DNA from: an uncultured Verrucomicrobia subdivision 3 bacterium
GTDB taxonomy: Bacteria > Verrucomicrobiota > Verrucomicrobiia > Limisphaerales > UBA11358
Direction: 5' to 3'
Length of the DNA stretch: 64,000 nt
NCBI GenBank assembly: GCA_903922735.1
Contig: CAIXUZ010000076.1
Span: 46,595-110,594, forward strand
A program made the position numbers and the translations under genes. The notes under the pieces were generated by a model. It worked only from the letters and a program-made list of their open reading frames with translations, had not been told where the DNA came from and did no database searches. Every line of letters starts with the position of its first letter. Position 1 is the stretch's first letter. Positions 36,694 to 45,600 of the stretch are shown here, piece after piece.

Positions 36694-38517
36694 TTACGGC
36701 CGGAGTTCGATTTCGACGGTAAGGGTGCCGGACGCCGGAACCGTCGTGTTCACCGCGAGGATTTGCGAGTTGAGGTTGGGCTGGTTGACGCCGTCTTGCG
36801 GCGGCTGGGCGCTGGCGATTTCAAAACGAGCTCCAGACGGCGAAATGATTTTTGCCGTCAGCGTCCGGCCACCCTGCTGGAGGGTGGCTTGGTTGTTGTT
36901 CACGGTGATCTTGGTTTGCGTGAGCATTTGCCAGCGCACGGACAGGCCGGGACTGGCGGCGGCGATGTCATCGCGGATGGAGACGGTCTTGTTTCCGATC
37001 ATGGAAAACTTTCGCTTCACGCTGCCGGCCTGGCCGGCGAAAATCTCCGAGAGGTTGACCGTGGCGGAAGTGTCGCTGAATTCGGTGATGCGCGCATCGC
37101 CGGCCACGGTGTGCAGCTTGCCGCCGAGGGTGAGCGTGTTGTGGCTGAAATTATTCAGGCGATAAACCCGCCAGCGGTCGCTGTTTTGAGATGAATCAAA
37201 CAATTTCCAGCCCTTGGACTCGATGGAATAATAATTCTGCATGCCGAGGTCACCCGCCCAGCGCACGCCGTTGGCATCAAACACGAACGAGCCGGCGTCC
37301 ATGTGCGCGTGATTATTGCGGGCCGAACCGCCCTTGAACGCGAAAAAGAGGGCGTTGGAATCGGTCCACGAGCTGCGGAAAACGCCGACGGGGTTGACCC
37401 CGTCACCATGCCACGCGAGCGGCAGCCGCGTCGGCTGCGGAATTTGCGGCGGCAAATCGTTGACCCACAGCGCGAGGAGCGGGAAAAACCGGTCGGCTCC
37501 CTTGTCCTTGCGCGGGTCGGCCAGATTTTGGAGCAGCAACTGGTTTTGAAAATACACCAGCGACGGATAGTGCAGCCGTTGCGCGAACCAGAACAGAGTC
37601 GGATCAAAGGCGACGCCATCGCCGCAATCGGAAAAATTAAATTGCCGGCCGGTGGGTCCGGTTTGCTCCACCAGCGCCGTCGCACTGGCCATAAAACCCG
37701 GGGAAGCGGACATATTCCAGTCCGTGCCCAGCGCGGTTTGCAGCGCGGAAATCATCAGCACCTGATACGTCGTGCCGTAGCCCCAATAGCCCGGGCCTTC
37801 GGGGTAAATGCCGCTGGGCACATAGGATTTGAGGCCGTAGGAAATATTTTTCTGGGCGCGGGCCAGGATTTCGCGGGCGAGGTCGGGATTTTCATCCCCG
37901 ATGGCCAGCGCGCCGAGGGTGAGGCCGCCGAAGCAAACCTGATTCCAGTTGTTGACAGTAATCGCCCAGCCTTTCTGGACGGCCAGGCCGGGCTTGATGC
38001 CTTTTTCAATGATTGCCTGCTTGAGCGTGGCACGGGTGGTCGCGGGCAGCGCGTCGAACAGCCAGTCGTAGCCCAGCGCGACGGCGGTGGTCATTTCGGC
38101 GACGTCGAGGAAATGCGAGGGGTTCCAGTCCTTGAACGCGGCGAGGTTGAGCAGTTCGCTTTGGGCGCGGTCGAGAAAAACCTTTTCGCCGGTGATCCGG
38201 TAGGCAAAAGCATAAAGCTGAATCCGCCGCACGGCTTCCCGCGAAACCGCCAGCAGCCGGATTCCCTCTTTTTTGTAAACCAGGAGCGGCACCTTCAACG
38301 CCTTGCGCGCATCGCTCACGATTTTGGTGAGCAGCGCATCCAGTTCGGGATTGCCCGCGCGGCGGGCGCGCAAATTGTTCCAATCAGCGGTGGTGATGAT
38401 CAGTCGCGGATGTCCCGGGCGAAGGCCGGTGAGGAGGTCGGACGTTTGGGCGCTCGCGGTTACGAGGGAGCTTTTTATCAGGCCGCAAATTAGAATCAGC
38501 AGAGAAAAATATTTCAT
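36694..38517 (-). CDS. Secreted heparinase II/III- or alginate-lyase-like polysaccharide lyase
   Basis: From the ATG at 38517 the protein is 607 residues with a signal peptide ending near TASAQ. The N-terminal half is alpha-helical (HPRLIITTADWNNLRARR; NNWNQVCFGGLTLGALAI; YPEGPGYWGYGTTY), like the (alpha/alpha) toroid of PL15/PL17/PL21-type lyases. The C-terminal half carries the heparinase II/III beta-sandwich motif ARNNHAHMDAGSFVFDANGVRWAGDLG and SHNTLTLGG. His and Asn in NNHAHMDAG and the Tyr in GYWGYGTTY are likely catalytic or metal-site residues. The substrate may be a uronan such as alginate, heparin-like or pectin-related. It sits beside the rhamnosidase gene, minus strand, ~115 bases upstream. 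Confidence 0.86.
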   Translation of the reverse strand: MKYFSLLILICGLIKSSLVTASAQTSDLLTGLRPGHPRLIITTADWNNLRARRAGNPELDALLTKIVSDARKALKVPLLVYKKEGIRLLAVSREAVRRIQLYAFAYRITGEKVFLDRAQSELLNLAAFKDWNPSHFLDVAEMTTAVALGYDWLFDALPATTRATLKQAIIEKGIKPGLAVQKGWAITVNNWNQVCFGGLTLGALAIGDENPDLAREILARAQKNISYGLKSYVPSGIYPEGPGYWGYGTTYQVLMISALQTALGTDWNMSASPGFMASATALVEQTGPTGRQFNFSDCGDGVAFDPTLFWFAQRLHYPSLVYFQNQLLLQNLADPRKDKGADRFFPLLALWVNDLPPQIPQPTRLPLAWHGDGVNPVGVFRSSWTDSNALFFAFKGGSARNNHAHMDAGSFVFDANGVRWAGDLGMQNYYSIESKGWKLFDSSQNSDRWRVYRLNNFSHNTLTLGGKLHTVAGDARITEFSDTSATVNLSEIFAGQAGSVKRKFSMIGNKTVSIRDDIAAASPGLSVRWQMLTQTKITVNNNQATLQQGGRTLTAKIISPSGARFEIASAQPPQDGVNQPNLNSQILAVNTTVPASGTLTVEIELRP

Positions 38518-38683
38518 CGGGAATAGATATTTTTTGGACGCTTTAGAAGCACCAAAGGTTTCATGCAAAATCCATAAATGCAATCTATTGCCGTTCCGGG
38601 TGCGTTCTTAATTCCGGAGCGCGGCGAGGCGAGCCGCAGTCCGTTTCGCTTGCCATTGGCACACTTTGATATCAGCCGATGAC

Positions 38684-38746
38684 GGAGGGCGGAGGGCGGA
38701 GGACAGGCCAAAAAGCTAAAACGCTGAAACGCTAACATGCTGAAAA
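38684..38746. repeat. Heptamer and octamer tandem repeats
   Basis: Three copies of GGAGGGC/GGAGGAC (38684-38704), then four octamers of the form GCTRAAAC (38715-38746). Same style as the repeats inside recG and sua5 but intergenic here. Confidence 0.8.
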
Positions 38747-38910
38747 TGGGACCAAAACAGAAAGCTCAAATCCAACCTTACTTTTCTTTACCAGGGCCAA
38801 GGTCAATGGTTGTAAGTGGTTGATAGAGCATCCAAAACTGGACCGTTTCTGGACCGTGGAGAGGCATATTTTCCGGGGTCGCTTTCCGGATGCTGGAGGC
38901 CAGGTGGCCC

Positions 38911-38940
38911 TTTTTGGCACCTGTTGGCACTTTTTGGCAC
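38911..38940. repeat. Three tandem 10-bp TTTTTGGCAC-type repeats
   Basis: TTTTTGGCAC CTGTTGGCAC TTTTTGGCAC, exactly one helical turn apart, about 300 bases before a small helix-turn-helix gene. Possibly binding sites. Confidence 0.6.
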
Positions 38941-39245
38941 CCTGTTTTCTGGCGCGCACGGGGTCGGCGGGGACCGAAGATGGAAGATGGCAGTGGGCGG
39001 AAAACATCCATTTCCGGTTTTCAGATTCGTTTGCGTTGGCATGGCGACGAAGCTTAGCACGGGTTTTAGAAGAAATTTGCAAGCCGGCAAGCGGCTTGCG
39101 AACCGGCACGAATAGAGAACCCCGGATCACGAACCGGAGCGAAAAAAATAGTTGGAAAAAATATTTGACGGGTTTTTGGAAAAGCGGGAAGCGGACCAAA
39201 GCAGAAAGTTGATAGCAAAAATGGCATCCTGCGCAACCTGCGCAA

Positions 39246-39530
39246 TTGCCGGAGTTTGTCGTTTCGCTCGATTTCCCGCTGATGAAGGTCGCCAACGATT
39301 TGAACCCGGATGCGCTCCGCCGGCCCCAATCCAAAAACAAGGTGTGTTCGGACAAGGAGTTTCTGGACCTTGCGGTCGGCCACTGGGGGCAAACTTTCAC
39401 CAAGATTGTGACCGATGCTGAAAATGCTTTGAAAATGAGTCGTCGGACCACAGCGGTTTATCTCAAGCGCTTAACTGAGAAGGGTTTAATCACAACGGCT
39501 GGCGGCCTGTATTGGGCGGCCAGCGTGTGA
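39246..39530 (+). CDS. Small helix-turn-helix protein or C-terminal gene fragment
   Basis: The frame gives 94 residues from a TTG at 39246, or 82 from the ATG at 39282. The C-terminal part (LDLAVGHWGQTFTKIVTDA, LKMSRRTTAVYLKRLTEKGLI) is a clear winged helix-turn-helix: a recognition helix followed by a 'KGLITTAGGLYW' wing. The frame continues back to a stop at 39213 through a W-H-P-A-Q-P-A-Q stretch, so the gene may be a remnant of a longer one. DNA binding is inferred; the target is unknown, but repeated words in the upstream 600 bases are candidate operators. No Shine-Dalgarno sequence was seen. Confidence 0.6.
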   Translation: MPEFVVSLDFPLMKVANDLNPDALRRPQSKNKVCSDKEFLDLAVGHWGQTFTKIVTDAENALKMSRRTTAVYLKRLTEKGLITTAGGLYWAASV

Positions 39531-39580
39531 AGTGCAGGAGTGCAGCATCCCTTAAATGAATATGCAGCATGAAACAAAAC

Positions 39581-39633
39581 AGGCAGTGAGGAAGGGACAA
39601 CCCTCCTTGGGGTCGGGTTGCCCTTCCCTGCCT
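39581..39633. repeat. Inverted repeat after the helix-turn-helix gene
   Basis: AGGCAG...GGAAGGGACAACCC (39581-39603) pairs with GGGTTGCCCTTCCCTGCCT (39615-39633) with a few mismatches. Lies between convergent genes 39530 (+) and 39671 (-). May act as a bidirectional terminator or belong to a REP-like family. Confidence 0.6.
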
Positions 39634-39670
39634 GCCAAGAGCATGGCCCGGGATATTTCAACCGGCACGG

Positions 39671-40102
39671 CTACGCGCAGATGCCGCGGGTGAGACAAAC
39701 CATGGCGATGAGGGCGAGCAAAGGGATGAGCGTCATCCACCAGCGGTGTAAACGGCTCGTGGAAACGATTCCAACACTGCAACACGACCCGATGGCGGCG
39801 GAGATGGTGTCGAAGGCGGAGCGGGCATCGGAGCGGACGGCGTGCTCGTCGGGGGTCATGGTGGAATCGTCGGCCAAATGGCACGCGGGGATGCTGCCGG
39901 GGACGGGCTCGGCGTGGTCGTGATCTTCCTCGCGGATGGTCAGGTCCGTCAGGTGGCGCTGCTGCTCCTTCTTGGACATGAAAGTGTAAACGGCGTTGGT
40001 GACTTGGCGGCGGTTGAAAATGGCGCGGCCGGTGCGGTTGAAATACTGGGCGGCGGCTCCGAGGTCTTTGTGAATGAGAAAATCAACGGCGGCATCAACC
40101 AT
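39671..40102 (-). CDS. Hypothetical tail-anchored-like protein
   Basis: The 143-residue product starts at an ATG (40102) with an ordered N-terminal part (AAVDFLIHKDLGAAAQYFNR, RRQVTNAVYTFMSKKEQQRH). An acidic middle (REEDHDHAEP) follows, and one hydrophobic helix lies at the very C-terminus (WWMTLIPLLALIAMVCLT). No family is recognised. The lone C-terminal segment suggests a tail-anchored or single-pass membrane protein with its bulk in the cytoplasm. It lies ~60 bases downstream of the glycosyltransferase gene on the same strand, so it could be co-transcribed. An opposite-strand frame from 39842 is a composition shadow. Confidence 0.55.
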   Translation of the reverse strand: MVDAAVDFLIHKDLGAAAQYFNRTGRAIFNRRQVTNAVYTFMSKKEQQRHLTDLTIREEDHDHAEPVPGSIPACHLADDSTMTPDEHAVRSDARSAFDTISAAIGSCCSVGIVSTSRLHRWWMTLIPLLALIAMVCLTRGICA

Positions 40103-40161
40103 CAGGGAAATTGCTTTTCAGGCGGGCTCATTTATCTGGCGCGGCGCGGGTGCGCCTGGTT

Positions 40162-42225
40162 TTACGGCTTGGTGACGCGGTCGATCGCCCAGTCCATCAC
40201 GCCCGCATCGCGGGCACGGACCCGCTGTTCCAACTGGTCCGCCTGCGGCGAGTGGCCGCGCCGCCGTTCCACGATGGCACGCACCGCCAGCGCCGCTGGC
40301 GACGGGTTTGGCTGCAGCGCCGCGAGCCGGTCGAGCGTGGCGGTCGCCGCGTCCAGCTGGCCGGCGCGGATCTGGATGAACGCCATGCCCAGAAACGCCA
40401 GCGGGTTCGGCGGCCGGCATTCGGTCGCGCGCTGAAACGCCGCCAGCGCATCGTTCGTCGCGCCGAGCCTTTCCTCCGTCACGCCAAGATTGTTCCAGAC
40501 ACCGGAGTTTCCGGGGATCAGATTCAAAGTCCGCACGAAGGCATCGCGCGCTTCCGGCAGCCGGTTCAGGGCGAACAAAATGTTGCCGCGATGCTCCACC
40601 GCGCTGGCGTTGAGCGCGTCCAGGGTCAAACTCCGGTCCACGTCCCGCAACGCCTCGGCGAAATGTCCCCGGGCGTACGAGGCGCTGGAGCGGAAAAAAT
40701 AATCCTGCGCGAAATTCGGGAGCTGCACGCCGAACCAGTTGGGCAGCGAGAGCGCCGCCATCAACGCCATGCCCGCCGCCAGGCCGGCGACGCCCCGCCA
40801 GCGGCGGCGGCGAAGCATTTCGATGCCAGCGAGCAAACCGCCGCCCGCGAGGATTGCCAGCGCCGGCCAGACGGGGTAGCGGTAGCGGTCGCAAATGAAA
40901 AAGGCGACGTTGCCGGCGGAGTAAAGGCCGGCATAGGCCAGCACGATAAAAAGTCCATCGCGAGGGCGGAAGCGGGTCGCCGCCCAGATTCCGGCCGGAG
41001 CGAGCAAGAGCAGGACAATCCAGCGCACCGGCAGCACGCGCAGCCAGAAATATTCGCCCAGCACAAAGGCGAAGTCCTTGTTGTTCGGCACCTCGCGATG
41101 CCAGACCATCAGCCAGGATTTTTTGGCCAGCAACCGCAGCCAGGTCGCCGGGTCCGCCTGGATCTCCGCCAGCGTGCGGTGGGTCCAGTATTGCGAGATG
41201 GCCTTGGGATCGGTTTCCGGCGCGCGGCCCTGCGCGCGCAGGTCCGCTGAATAAACCGCGCGGGCCCACACTTCCACCAGGTCTTCGTAGCGCCCGGTGG
41301 AGGCGCTGACGGCGGCGGATTGATTGCTCAACGACAGATCGGACAGAGCGGTGACAACGTCCTGCCCGAACATGCCGTCGGCCGTGTGACGGTTGCCGAG
41401 ATAAAAATTCACGCCGCCGGCGTTCGTCACGAGGTGGAATTCATCGGCTTGTTTCAGATTGATGATCCCCCACGGAATCATCATGCCCAGCGCACCGGCC
41501 AGTCCGAGCAACGGCAGACCGGCCGAAAGTTTCCGCGCCGGCCACCAGCGCCACGCCGCGAACAGCGGATAGACCGCCAGAAACACGAGGATGTTCGCCC
41601 GCGCCTGTGAAGCCAGCACCGTCAGGCCGCCGCACAGCAGCCAGAGCGCGGCGCTTTTCCAGCCGGTGGTTTCAGCCGTGCGCAGGTGGAGCCACAGCCC
41701 GAGAAAAATCAGGAAGACATAGCCCGGCTCGATCAGCAATTCGCCCTCGAAGAACAGCGGCAGCGGCGCGAGCATAAACAAGGCCCCGCCGATCACGCCG
41801 CTCAACCGGTGGCGAAACAACCGCGCGCCCATCAACGCCACGATCACGCCGGTCGCGATGCCCATGAGGTGCTGAACAAACAGCGCCAAGTCCACGCCCC
41901 AGGCCCCGCCGAGCTGATACATCGCGGCGAGAAACATCGGATACAGCAACGGCCGGAAGCCGTGCAACTCATGCAGATCCTCGCCCGCCAGAAGCATCTT
42001 CGCCACCGTGTCGTAATATTTCTGGTCCAACGTCGGCACGCCGAACGACGGCGAGTGCGCGTGTTCGACGAAAAAGGCAAGCCGCAGCCCCAACCCCAGC
42101 AGCACGAGCAACACGAGCGCCTTTTGAAAACCAGCGGCGGACAGGTCCCGGCCGAAAATGGCGCAGGCGGGCGGGTCCGGCGGATCGGACGGCGCGGCGC
42201 TTTTGTCTGCCGGTTTTGAATTCAT
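40162..42225 (-). CDS. GT39-like membrane glycosyltransferase with C-terminal TPRs
   Basis: The 687-residue protein has ~11-12 predicted membrane helices from residue ~35 to ~490. In the first periplasmic loop the segment PTLDQKYYDTVAKMLLAGED carries the Asp-Gln(x)YY pattern of ArnT/GT39-type enzymes (usually an acidic pair). PLLYPMFLAAMY and the RYRYPVWPALAILAGGGL segment near residue 460 also fit. After the last helix come ~170 residues of tetratricopeptide repeats (SASYARGHFAEALRDVDRSL, NNLGVTEERLGATNDALAAF). Likely transfers a sugar from a lipid carrier in the inner membrane; TPRs suggest a partner protein. The same general family as the gene cut off at the left window edge. Confidence 0.85.
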   Translation of the reverse strand: MNSKPADKSAAPSDPPDPPACAIFGRDLSAAGFQKALVLLVLLGLGLRLAFFVEHAHSPSFGVPTLDQKYYDTVAKMLLAGEDLHELHGFRPLLYPMFLAAMYQLGGAWGVDLALFVQHLMGIATGVIVALMGARLFRHRLSGVIGGALFMLAPLPLFFEGELLIEPGYVFLIFLGLWLHLRTAETTGWKSAALWLLCGGLTVLASQARANILVFLAVYPLFAAWRWWPARKLSAGLPLLGLAGALGMMIPWGIINLKQADEFHLVTNAGGVNFYLGNRHTADGMFGQDVVTALSDLSLSNQSAAVSASTGRYEDLVEVWARAVYSADLRAQGRAPETDPKAISQYWTHRTLAEIQADPATWLRLLAKKSWLMVWHREVPNNKDFAFVLGEYFWLRVLPVRWIVLLLLAPAGIWAATRFRPRDGLFIVLAYAGLYSAGNVAFFICDRYRYPVWPALAILAGGGLLAGIEMLRRRRWRGVAGLAAGMALMAALSLPNWFGVQLPNFAQDYFFRSSASYARGHFAEALRDVDRSLTLDALNASAVEHRGNILFALNRLPEARDAFVRTLNLIPGNSGVWNNLGVTEERLGATNDALAAFQRATECRPPNPLAFLGMAFIQIRAGQLDAATATLDRLAALQPNPSPAALAVRAIVERRRGHSPQADQLEQRVRARDAGVMDWAIDRVTKP

Positions 42226-42239
42226 TTGTTACGAGCGAA

Positions 42240-42446
42240 TCAGCTTAAATCACGACGACGACCGGGCGCGATCAGTTTCTGTGGCTGCCCGCGTCCGCCG
42301 CCGGAACAACTCCACCAGATGTTCGCCCGCACCACAAACCAAAACCACGCCATGACCAGCACCCCGGCGACCAGCCGCCAAAGCGTGATGACGCGCACCG
42401 TCAATTCCGCGAGCGCCAGGACACGCTCGCCGCCGGAACGGAGCAC
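42240..42446 (-). CDS. Possible small single-span membrane protein
   Basis: A 68-codon frame starting at GTG (42446), 14 bases upstream of the glycosyltransferase gene, with one hydrophobic stretch (VITLWRLVAGVLVMAWFWFVV). Codon-position GC pattern and position make it plausible, but no homologue is recognised and the overlapping minus-strand frame (42250-42651) could equally be chance. Listed as doubtful. Confidence 0.3.
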   Translation of the reverse strand: MLRSGGERVLALAELTVRVITLWRLVAGVLVMAWFWFVVRANIWWSCSGGGRGQPQKLIAPGRRRDLS

Positions 42447-42605
42447 GCGGTGGACGGCGGGGATGCCCGGCTACACTTCTAAAGCGGGTTGCGGCGCGGC
42501 GCGAGTTCGTGAGCCGGAAAATGGCCGCGCCTCCAAGCGACCGCGGCGCGGTCAGGTCCAGTCGCACCGCGACTTGACCCACCCAACCTCCCGCCAAGCG
42601 AGAAA
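42447..42605. other. Short gap with no clear gene
   Basis: GC-rich sequence between the doubtful small gene and the stop of the large GH101-like gene. Nothing recognisable. Confidence 0.3.
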
Positions 42606-45600
42606 TTATTTCCAGCGGTATTCCCGCGCGCCATTCAGCTTCAACCGCCACCAGTCACCCCGCACCGGCGGGGTCACCGCCGGTGCCGAACCCTCCACAC
42701 AGCGCACACTGGCCGGGTGGCCAAAGCGGGCCGCGCTCAATTCAATCAGGAAATCGCCGGCGCGCGGCAACGCCCGCAACACCCATTCGCCAGCTTCGCG
42801 CCGCACCAACAGACTGCCGTCCGTGCGCACGTCCCCGAAGTCGAGCACCTGACCGGCCAGATTCAACCGGTGCTGATACAGGTCGTCATCCCCATTGGAC
42901 GCCGCCTCGGCTTCGAAGGTGATTTTTTGCCCACCATCGCGGACATGGAGGGTGCCCAAGCGAATGGCATTCTGACCATCGTTATGTCCCTGCAAAGCCA
43001 GCCGCCCACCCTCCTTTGAAAACAATCCAATGCGCACCCCGTAGTCGCCATCGGACAAACCCTCGGGCAGGCGGACGGCATGGGGACCGTCAGCCAATGT
43101 CTCCCCGGTTTTCCAGGTTGAACTGGGACGAGGCAGGCGGTGATCGTTCTGAAAAGAGATGTTTTCACCGTTGACGAAATGGACGAAGCAGTGGTAGTCG
43201 CGCGACAGGGTTTCGCCGACACGCCATTGGTAGGCGAGCGTGAAGGACCGGCTGCCGGTTTGCCGGAACCCGGCAACGGTTGGGAGAATGTGATGGATTC
43301 CGCTCCGGTCCCAAACCGACGCGGCCCGCGCGTTGGCAAAGGTGCTGTCGGGAGTCTGCGCGTAATCGGCGATGACCCCCTGAAGCTGCGCCGTCCAGGC
43401 GGTGACCCCGGCCCCCTTTGCCAGCCAGCCAGATTGCGGCAAGTCGAAGGCGTTTTCGCGCAAGGTATTCGTATCGCTGTTGGCCGTCACCACCAGGCCG
43501 TTGTCATAACTGACGCGGGCGCGATTCCAGATGCCAGCCCTGGCCGCCGTCGTGCCGTCAACCCAGCGGCCAGCCACTTGATATTCAATTTTCACGGGCT
43601 GCGCAGACGCGTAGCGGGCTGTGACCGGCGAAAGCAGATGATGTTCCAGCCAGGCCAGCGGCACATTCGCATAGGTGGCGCTGCCCAGAAAACCGGCATG
43701 GCCATAGATGACTTCCTGCATCCGATATTGATCGAGCACGGCCAGCGGCGGCAAGGCACCCCAGGTTGCCTCGCCCCACCAACGATCATAGTAACCCATG
43801 CCGTGGTTGAATTGCAGCGGATGAATTTTCAGGAGGTCGAAGTCCACCATCAACGGAGCGGTTTGGCCCATTTTTTGAGGCCAGCCGAAACCGAACTGCG
43901 CCTCAACCCCGTCGAGCAATCCGCTCCAGAACCAATGCCGGCAGCCTTCGCCAAAAACGGGGCCGCCATGATTTTTGCGTTCAAAAGCCCACAATAGCCG
44001 GTGCGTTTCCCACACGGGCTTGAACGTCGCCGCCCCCTCGGCACCCGCCCGATAATCCACATGAAACCAGGGCATCACGGAAGAATGCACATCCAGAAAA
44101 TTCGCGTTGGGCTGATACCGCTCATGAATTTTTGCGCTCTCGCTGTGCGCCAAAGGCAGAATCGCGTGGGGTTGGATGGCAAAGGATTGGATCTTCGTGC
44201 CCTTATTAAACCAAGCCTTGATCAGGTTGCCTTTGGAATCCAACGCCACATCGTTGGTGCGAAATCCTTCGTAGTTCGGATAATAATCCACGTAGTTCTC
44301 GTGCAACGCGATGTCGTAGCCCAGCCGTTTGGCGGTCGTCACCAACGTTTTCATCCCGTCATCACCGCCGAGTTTGGCATTGGCCGGCACATGAGCAGGG
44401 AGCGCGTTGTCGTATCCGCTGCGCTGCCAGTTATGGATGATCACGGCGCAGTTATTCAGCCCGTAGTCATGCAGCAGAGTCAGATTGCTGGCGATATTCA
44501 CAAACTGCCCGCCCCAAATGTCCAAAACGATCTTGTCCGCCAGATGTTCCCGATACGGCGAGGGCGGATTCGGGAGGTTGGGGAGGGTTTCCGCGAGGTT
44601 CCAGCCGGCGGCAAACACCACGCGCTCATGCAAAGACACCCGGGTTCCGTCCGTGCGGGCGCCATAGGTGGCAATGGTGTTTTGGTGAGTGGAGGCCGAT
44701 GATTTTGTCCAATCGAGAAACGCGCTGACGAACAGGTTTTCCGCTTTGAAATAATACACCTGGCCCGTGTAGTAAGGCACCGGCACCGACCGCCGGTGCA
44801 GCACCGGCCCCCAGCCGCCCGCGTTGATCGCAGTTATTTGCGGCGCGTCGCAGTTCAACTCCAGCACCAGACTTTTCCCGCTCAATTTTGCCGTGCAGCG
44901 GAGCGTCGCCGGATGCCCGTCCACCTCATAGGTCGAAATACAGGTGACCCCGTCCGGCGCTGACTCCAAACGGCTGGCCTTGAATTTCGACGCCGTGCGC
45001 CATTCCAACCGCGCGTCATTTGCCAAGGGGACGATTTGGGGAACAAATTCTCCATGCGGGATTGCCCGCAACTGCCAGCGGCCGAGCGGCGGGTCATCAG
45101 CAGTAATAGGTCGGGTCAATTCGTATTGCAGCATTCCATCGGCACCGCTGTAGGTCAGCGTTGCCTTATCGCCTCTGACTTCGGTCGTCAGCTTGCCGGC
45201 GTATCCGGAGGGCGGCGCGACTTCTCCATTTTGCATCGGATAGAGACGTTGGAGATCCATAGGTGGCGGCAGGGTGGCGGGTGGCGGTGGTTTGGGGGTG
45301 TAACCTTCCAGCAACAGCTCGCGCCCGCCCCACAGGGCAAAATCAAATGAAGCACTATTGCGCGGTCCGGGGTCGGTTTCAAACCGCAGCGTGACGGTTT
45401 GACCCGCCAGAGCGGTGAGATCAAAGGCAAACGACTTCCATTTCGCATCAGCGCGGTTTTCATCCAGCAACGTCCGGCCATTTGCCAGGATGCGAAAGGT
45501 GGCACCATCGGATTTAGGTTTCTCGCCCGGGCCGGCCAGAGCGTCGCTACGCATCGCCGTCAGGCCAACGAGTCGGATGCGCTTGACGATGTCGGCGGCC

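Larger units (their letters stand above)
38518..39245. other. Gene-free region rich in short repeats
   Basis: About 730 bases with no convincing ORF between the lyase gene (minus) and a small helix-turn-helix gene (plus). It contains tandem heptamers and octamers (38684-38746), direct repeats of TGGACCGT near 38840-38860 and three 10-bp TTTTTGGCAC-type repeats (38911-38940). Confidence 0.6.

Noticed and set aside
38911..38940. Sigma-54 promoter suggested by TTGGCAC words
   Set aside because: The -24 GG and -12 GC spacing does not fit; the 10-bp period puts the second word at the wrong place.
39842..40435. 197-codon plus-strand frame
   Set aside because: Gly/Val-rich shadow of the minus-strand hypothetical and glycosyltransferase genes.
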